64,000 nucleotides of DNA, from NCBI RefSeq assembly GCF_019457535.1, contig NZ_CP080417.1, forward strand, positions 2,294,001 through 2,358,000. The letters run 5' to 3'. The stretch is from Shewanella halotolerans. GTDB lineage: Bacteria > Pseudomonadota > Gammaproteobacteria > Enterobacterales > Shewanellaceae. Within the stretch, counting starts at the first letter, position 1. Each line of letters starts with the position of its first letter. A program made the position numbers and the translations under genes. Below, piece after piece: positions 60,279 to 64,000 of this stretch. The notes under the pieces are model-generated. The model had not been told where the DNA came from. It searched no databases and saw nothing but the letters and a program-made list of their open reading frames with translations.

Positions 60279-60726
60279 GATTCTTCTTCCCTTCATTCTT
60301 ATTATTAACGGCTTTCTCTTAACGACTTTCTAATAACGACTTCTTAGATTGCAGCTTAAAACATGCCTTTAACGGCCTTACTCGAGGTTTTGAGCAGCAG
60401 AGATACTTGAACCGATAGATGAGCCAATACATGAGCTTAGCCCAGCTGGCCCATAGTAAATCACGTTGCCAGGAAAATTGCAGCTATCACACCACCTTAG
60501 ACAAGCTTTGTTACAAAGGTATTTGCCAGGCCTAACGTGTCTAAGGCAAGCACTCAAATCTTGGCTAGCACCACAGTGATGCCCTTAGCTAACCACAACT
60601 AAGCAGCCAAGCCTCAGCAAGAGCGCACCCAATTGCCGCTAGACCCACAAGCAAGGTGTTAAGTAAGCGGTTTTGACAGCGAGTTCTAGGGCACTACACT
60701 GAATTTAGAGCCTCAAGAGGTTAGCC
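60279..60726. other. Intergenic region upstream of DUF885 and solute-binding-like genes
   Basis: This 448-base gap separates divergent genes. Next to the DUF885 start is a three-copy 14-bp tandem repeat (60307-60348). AAGAGG is six bases before the ATG at 60727. The rest shows no reading frame or hairpin that I can support. Confidence 0.4.
60307..60348. repeat. Three imperfect 14-bp tandem repeats
   Basis: AACGGCTTTCTCTT, AACGACTTTCTAAT and AACGACTTCTTAGA run head to tail, starting 29 bases before the leftward DUF885 start codon. They may affect the promoter or be a mutable tract. Confidence 0.5.
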
Positions 60727-61653
60727 ATGTCTAATTACGCCCAGTCGACAGCCCAGATAAGAGCGCAAAAAACAGCTCAATTGAATGCTCAGATTAGAAC
60801 CTGGAGAAGTGCCCAATCTAGGCAACTTTCTTTACATCAATTCGTTGTGAAAATATTTTACGCCACTCTGATAGTGTTAGGGGCGATGTTATTCACCTCC
60901 AGTAATGGCGGAGCTGTAGAGACTCAAAATAGTTCATCACAAAAAGAAGAGGCTAAGCTTGTAACTCCTAAGCTTGTAGCTCCTAAACTAGTAACTCCTA
61001 CGCTAGTAACAATAGCAACGCAGGAATGGGCGCCCTATCATAGCCAGGAGAGAGACGCTCAGGGCGTCGCCCATCAAGCTGGGGTCGGGCTAGCTGCGCT
61101 CGATTGTGTCATGACAAAAATCGATCAACCCTATAGCGTGATCTTCCTCCCCTGGGGCCGGGCTCAAAACAGCGTCAAGCAGGGAAAATATGATGGCTTC
61201 TTCTCCGCCTCACGCAACGAATGGCGCGATCAATTTGCCGTACAGAGTAATACTTTCATTCAACAGGAATGGAACTTCTATTACCACAACAAATATCGGA
61301 TCCCGACCAGCATGAATAGCCTGAAATCCGATACCCTGTTTGGCGCCCGCATCCATTCCAATAGCGCCCACTGGTTAGCCAAGAATAAGTTCAGAAAGGT
61401 GAAGATTTTTCCCACCATTAACGAGCTGGTCAAATTACTGGATGCCAGGCGCATAGATGGTGTGATGGAGAATGCGCTGCTGTTCGAGGAGCAGGTACGT
61501 CAGTCGCACCTCTCAATGGACGCCTTCGTCAAACGCCCGAACATGCGTATCGATCTCGGGGTCTACTTTGGTAAAACCTTCCTGGAGAAGCATCCTGGCT
61601 TCCTCGCCAGGTTCAACCGTCATACGGAGGAATGTCGTTTCGACTATCAATGA
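60727..61653 (+). CDS. Family-3 solute-binding-like periplasmic protein
   Basis: The 308-residue protein has an unusually long AQ-rich n-region (about 1-38), a hydrophobic segment (about 40-58) and a linker with LV-x-P-K repeats (about 77-95). Then comes a type II periplasmic binding domain (TLVTIATQEWAPYHSQ, VIFLPWGRAQNSVKQGKYDGFFSAS, RRIDGVMENALLF), as in transporter substrate-binding family 3. No permease or ATPase is adjacent, so it may be a stand-alone binding or sensing protein. AAGAGG lies six bases before ATG. The long n-region fits either a signal anchor or a delayed signal peptide. Confidence 0.78.
   Translation: MSNYAQSTAQIRAQKTAQLNAQIRTWRSAQSRQLSLHQFVVKIFYATLIVLGAMLFTSSNGGAVETQNSSSQKEEAKLVTPKLVAPKLVTPTLVTIATQEWAPYHSQERDAQGVAHQAGVGLAALDCVMTKIDQPYSVIFLPWGRAQNSVKQGKYDGFFSASRNEWRDQFAVQSNTFIQQEWNFYYHNKYRIPTSMNSLKSDTLFGARIHSNSAHWLAKNKFRKVKIFPTINELVKLLDARRIDGVMENALLFEEQVRQSHLSMDAFVKRPNMRIDLGVYFGKTFLEKHPGFLARFNRHTEECRFDYQ
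60955..61014. repeat. Four 15-bp tandem repeats encoding LV-x-P-K
   Basis: Units AAGCTTGTAACTCCT, AAGCTTGTAGCTCCT, AAACTAGTAACTCCT and ACGCTAGTAACAATA are head to tail in frame, making the linker of the solute-binding-like protein. Confidence 0.75.
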
Positions 61654-61682
61654 GCTTCAACTGGTGGTGAGGTATCGAGGGG

Positions 61683-62561
61683 CTAATGTGCCATTGGCTT
61701 TAACCTGAACTCAGCCCAGATGGGATTGTGATCCGATGCCTGGCTAGTAAAAGACTCGGCCGCAACCAGATTCAGGCCACGATAATAGAGATGATCCAGC
61801 GGCAAGCCGAACACCCGCTGACGCTTGTCTTCCTCATATACCGCCTCCTTCAGCCTGAGCTGGTGGGCGAGCTGCTCGATATAGGCCATGCGCTGCCCAC
61901 GCCAAGTATTAAAATCACCACCTAATATCACGGGGCCCTGATGCAGATTGATTTTCTGCACTATCTGCTGCCACTGGGCGCGATAGCTCTTAAGCTGCCA
62001 ATCGAAGTTGATGCCGTGTAGATTAACCACCAGAAGGGTCTGTCCATTAGACAGGGGGTAACGTGAAATGAGGGTCGACTTGGCAAAACGGATCCAGGGC
62101 TCCACCGCATGATAGGCGCAGGCATCGCGCGCCTGCTCTGTGGCGAGGTTCATTACCCCCACGGGGGATTTCAGCAGCGAGAATGCCTTAGCCATCACCA
62201 GATGCAGGCTTGAGCCGTTCAGGTACTGATTAAAGCCTGCGTTTAACTTAGCTTCCTGCAACAACATGAGCTCGCTACGTTGGGCGATTTTACTGAGATC
62301 CTGCTGCCAGCCACGCTTTTGCTGCTTATAGATGTTCCACACACCGACCCTGAGTTGCCCATCATTATCGAGCGCCTGGCTACCTGGCGCGGCAACACAT
62401 TGGGAGACAAAAACCGGTTCAACCTCACTCATCATCACCTCAGGCTCACCGTTAAGATAGGTCACCACGGCCACATAAGCAGCCGCACTTAGGAGTAATA
62501 ATAGTAATGATTTTATCCCCCAGCGCAGTAAACGCGGCGAATTGGATCGGTTTTGGCTCAC
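61683..62561 (-). CDS. Membrane-anchored endonuclease/exonuclease/phosphatase family protein (YafD-like)
   Basis: The 292-residue protein has an N-terminal membrane anchor (about 13-32). Its EEP-fold motifs are VGVWNIYK, LLQEAKLN, GDFNTWRG and SDHNPIWAEFR (catalytic Asp/His). Such enzymes cleave phosphodiester bonds in nucleic acids or lipids; the E. coli analogue is YafD. Substrate unknown. It converges with the solute-binding-like gene and is divergent from the cardiolipin synthase gene. Confidence 0.85.
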   Translation of the reverse strand: MSQNRSNSPRLLRWGIKSLLLLLLSAAAYVAVVTYLNGEPEVMMSEVEPVFVSQCVAAPGSQALDNDGQLRVGVWNIYKQQKRGWQQDLSKIAQRSELMLLQEAKLNAGFNQYLNGSSLHLVMAKAFSLLKSPVGVMNLATEQARDACAYHAVEPWIRFAKSTLISRYPLSNGQTLLVVNLHGINFDWQLKSYRAQWQQIVQKINLHQGPVILGGDFNTWRGQRMAYIEQLAHQLRLKEAVYEEDKRQRVFGLPLDHLYYRGLNLVAAESFTSQASDHNPIWAEFRLKPMAH

Positions 62562-62725
62562 AGAGTTACTCTACTGTCGAAGTGGCTGTCATTACATCTA
62601 AATGGTAAAAATAGTGCTTTAGCACCAGCAGCTTAGCCTATATGATAGCGATCAGGCTATATTTAGATTCAACGCCATTATCGAATCATACTCGAGCGAG
62701 TGCAATCCAGGCTCAAACAGACATT

Positions 62726-64000
62726 ATGGAAAATGTACATCAAATCCTCGCCATTGTAGGCGTATTCATCTATTGGTTGTTTCTTGGCGCCATCGCGCTG
62801 CGCTTGGTGATTAAACGCCGCACCATAGGGGTCTCCTTCTCCTGGATATTGGTGATCTATTTTCTCCCCCTCGTCGGTATCATCGCCTACATCCTGTTTG
62901 GCGAGCTGCACCTGGGGCAGACCCGAGCGAGTCGCTCCAAGTCGATGTTCAAACCCTACGGCCAATGGTTTGCGGCCCTGTATCAGCATCCGCTGCACAC
63001 GCCAGAGCGGCAGAGTGACCACGCCAAAGCCATCAGTCAGCTGTGCGATACTCAGCTCGGCATACCCTCGCTCAGCGGCAACCAGCTCTGCTTGCAGCAT
63101 ACGCCATCTAGCATACTCAACTCCATCATCCAGGATATCGAGGCAGCCAAAGAAAACATCGTCATGGAGTTCTATATCTGGCATCCTGGCGGGCTAGCCG
63201 ATGATGTCGCCAAGGCAGTCATAAAAGCCTCAAAACGTGGCGTCGCGGTAAAACTCCTGCTGGACGCCGCCGGTAGCCGCACCTTTTTTAACTCTCCCTG
63301 GCCAACTCTGCTACGCGCGGCCGGCGTAGAGATATCACAGGCCCTCAGCGTTAGTCCCTTGAGGATGTTCTTCAGACGCTTAGATCTTCGCCTTCACCGT
63401 AAGATAGTGGTTATCGATAATCATATCGCCTATACAGGTTCGATGAACCTGGTGGATCCTAAGTACTTTAAGCAGGGAGAAGGCGTCGGCCAGTGGATCG
63501 ACGTCATGGTGCGCATGGTGGGGCCAGCAGTACCGCTAGTCAACACTGTCGCCGCCTGGGATTGGGAGGTGGAAACCAGCGAGCGTTATTTGCCCGAGCC
63601 ACCAGGTATTCCAGAAAAACCATATGCATCATCACACGAGATATCATATGAGATATCATGTGAGCCATCAGGTGAAGTGAGCCGTGAGGCAGATTCCCTG
63701 GTACAGGTGATCCCCTCAGGGCCTGGGATGCCTGAAGAGGTGATCCACCAGGTGTTGCTACAGAGTCTCTACCAGGCTTGCCGTAAAATAGTGATCACCA
63801 CCCCCTACTTTGTGCCCAGCGAGAACCTACTGGATGCCCTGGTGACTGCGGCGGCGCGGGGCGTCGATGTCAACATCATCATTCCCCAGAAGAATGACTC
63901 GACTATGGTCAAATGGGCCAGCCGCTCCTTCTTTGCCGAGCTGCTCAAGGCCGGGGTGAAGATCCATAGATTCAGGGGCGGCCTGCTGCATACCAAGTCT
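62726..64000 (+). CDS. Cardiolipin synthase, cut by window end
   Basis: The frame opens at ATG 62726 and stays open to base 64000 (425 codons). Two N-terminal membrane segments (about 5-24 and 37-57) precede a phospholipase-D-like region with the first HKD motif LHRKIVVIDNHIAYTGSMN; the second begins as LLHTKS at the window end. The order is that of E. coli ClsA, which joins two phosphatidylglycerols. An insertion of about 18 residues (at about 302-322) arises from 12-bp repeats. The C-terminus lies outside the window. Confidence 0.93.
   Translation, partial: MENVHQILAIVGVFIYWLFLGAIALRLVIKRRTIGVSFSWILVIYFLPLVGIIAYILFGELHLGQTRASRSKSMFKPYGQWFAALYQHPLHTPERQSDHAKAISQLCDTQLGIPSLSGNQLCLQHTPSSILNSIIQDIEAAKENIVMEFYIWHPGGLADDVAKAVIKASKRGVAVKLLLDAAGSRTFFNSPWPTLLRAAGVEISQALSVSPLRMFFRRLDLRLHRKIVVIDNHIAYTGSMNLVDPKYFKQGEGVGQWIDVMVRMVGPAVPLVNTVAAWDWEVETSERYLPEPPGIPEKPYASSHEISYEISCEPSGEVSREADSLVQVIPSGPGMPEEVIHQVLLQSLYQACRKIVITTPYFVPSENLLDALVTAAARGVDVNIIIPQKNDSTMVKWASRSFFAELLKAGVKIHRFRGGLLHTKS
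63632..63679. repeat. Four 12-bp tandem repeats inside the cardiolipin synthase gene
   Basis: Units TCACACGAGATA, TCATATGAGATA, TCATGTGAGCCA and TCAGGTGAAGTG are head to tail and in frame. They encode a Ser/Glu-rich loop that E. coli ClsA lacks. Confidence 0.7.

Overview
The window reads as a gammaproteobacterial chromosome of Alteromonadales type, most probably Shewanella. This is inferred from gene order and protein likeness to E. coli (nrdA-nrdB-yfaE, ubiG beside gyrA, aroA-cmk-rpsA-ihfB-lapA-lapB-pyrF, sppA-ansA) combined with Shewanella-like accessory genes: a TtrS/TtrR-type two-component system, an ApbE-flavinylated lipoprotein and a DUF3369 response regulator. No strain is claimed. The window cuts genes at both ends: a response regulator at base 1 and a cardiolipin synthase at base 64000.

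Region 1 (1-8.6 kb) is accessory. It holds a solo tyrosine recombinase with a TTG start, then about 1.5 kb with no convincing gene but many perfect inverted repeats. Next comes a leftward cluster of two paralogous Cys-nucleophile alpha/beta hydrolases, a membrane-anchored flavodoxin and an AraC regulator, followed by a PAS-GGDEF diguanylate cyclase. Region 2 (8.9-13.2 kb) has a Lon-like protease, Mn-dependent pyrophosphatase (ppaC) and a GNAT acetyltransferase.

Region 3 (13.35-19.84 kb) is the most interesting. A porin and a lipoprotein made of one canonical and two degenerate FMN_bind-like modules are divergent from a dedicated FMN transferase (ApbE), followed by a sensor kinase with a PhnD-like periplasmic domain and a FixJ-type regulator. 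Two near-identical GG-(A/T)4-CCGCA-GTTTA elements lie in the two promoter regions and could be the regulator's operator. Together they suggest a self-regulated periplasmic flavoprotein redox module for an unidentified substrate.

Region 4 (20-31.4 kb) holds envelope and lipid genes: a secreted beta-lactamase-like hydrolase, a secreted amidohydrolase, a small lipoprotein, a DTW tRNA-modifying enzyme, pssA, a DUF1904 protein, a 58-residue membrane microprotein overlapping dacB, an acyl-CoA dehydrogenase behind a 24-bp palindrome, a DUF2058 protein and a 2,4-dienoyl-CoA-reductase-like SDR.

Region 5 (31.4-49.7 kb) is core housekeeping: pyrF-lapB-lapA-ihfB-rpsA-cmk-aroA leftward, an aspartate/aromatic aminotransferase rightward, serC and gyrA leftward, then ubiG, a HAD phosphatase and nrdA-nrdB-yfaE rightward. 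Two NrdR boxes 31 bp apart precede nrdA. Region 6 (49.9-64 kb) has a secreted YciI-like protein, fadH, sppA, ansA, yeaC, a zinc-ribbon membrane protein, an M14 carboxypeptidase, an orphan OmpR-type regulator behind a 31-bp perfect palindrome with a Fur-like core, a DUF885 lipoprotein, a family-3 solute-binding-like protein, an EEP-family membrane protein and a truncated cardiolipin synthase. Convergent gene pairs are mostly separated by clear bidirectional hairpin terminators. I saw no tRNA, rRNA, CRISPR array or intact insertion sequence.
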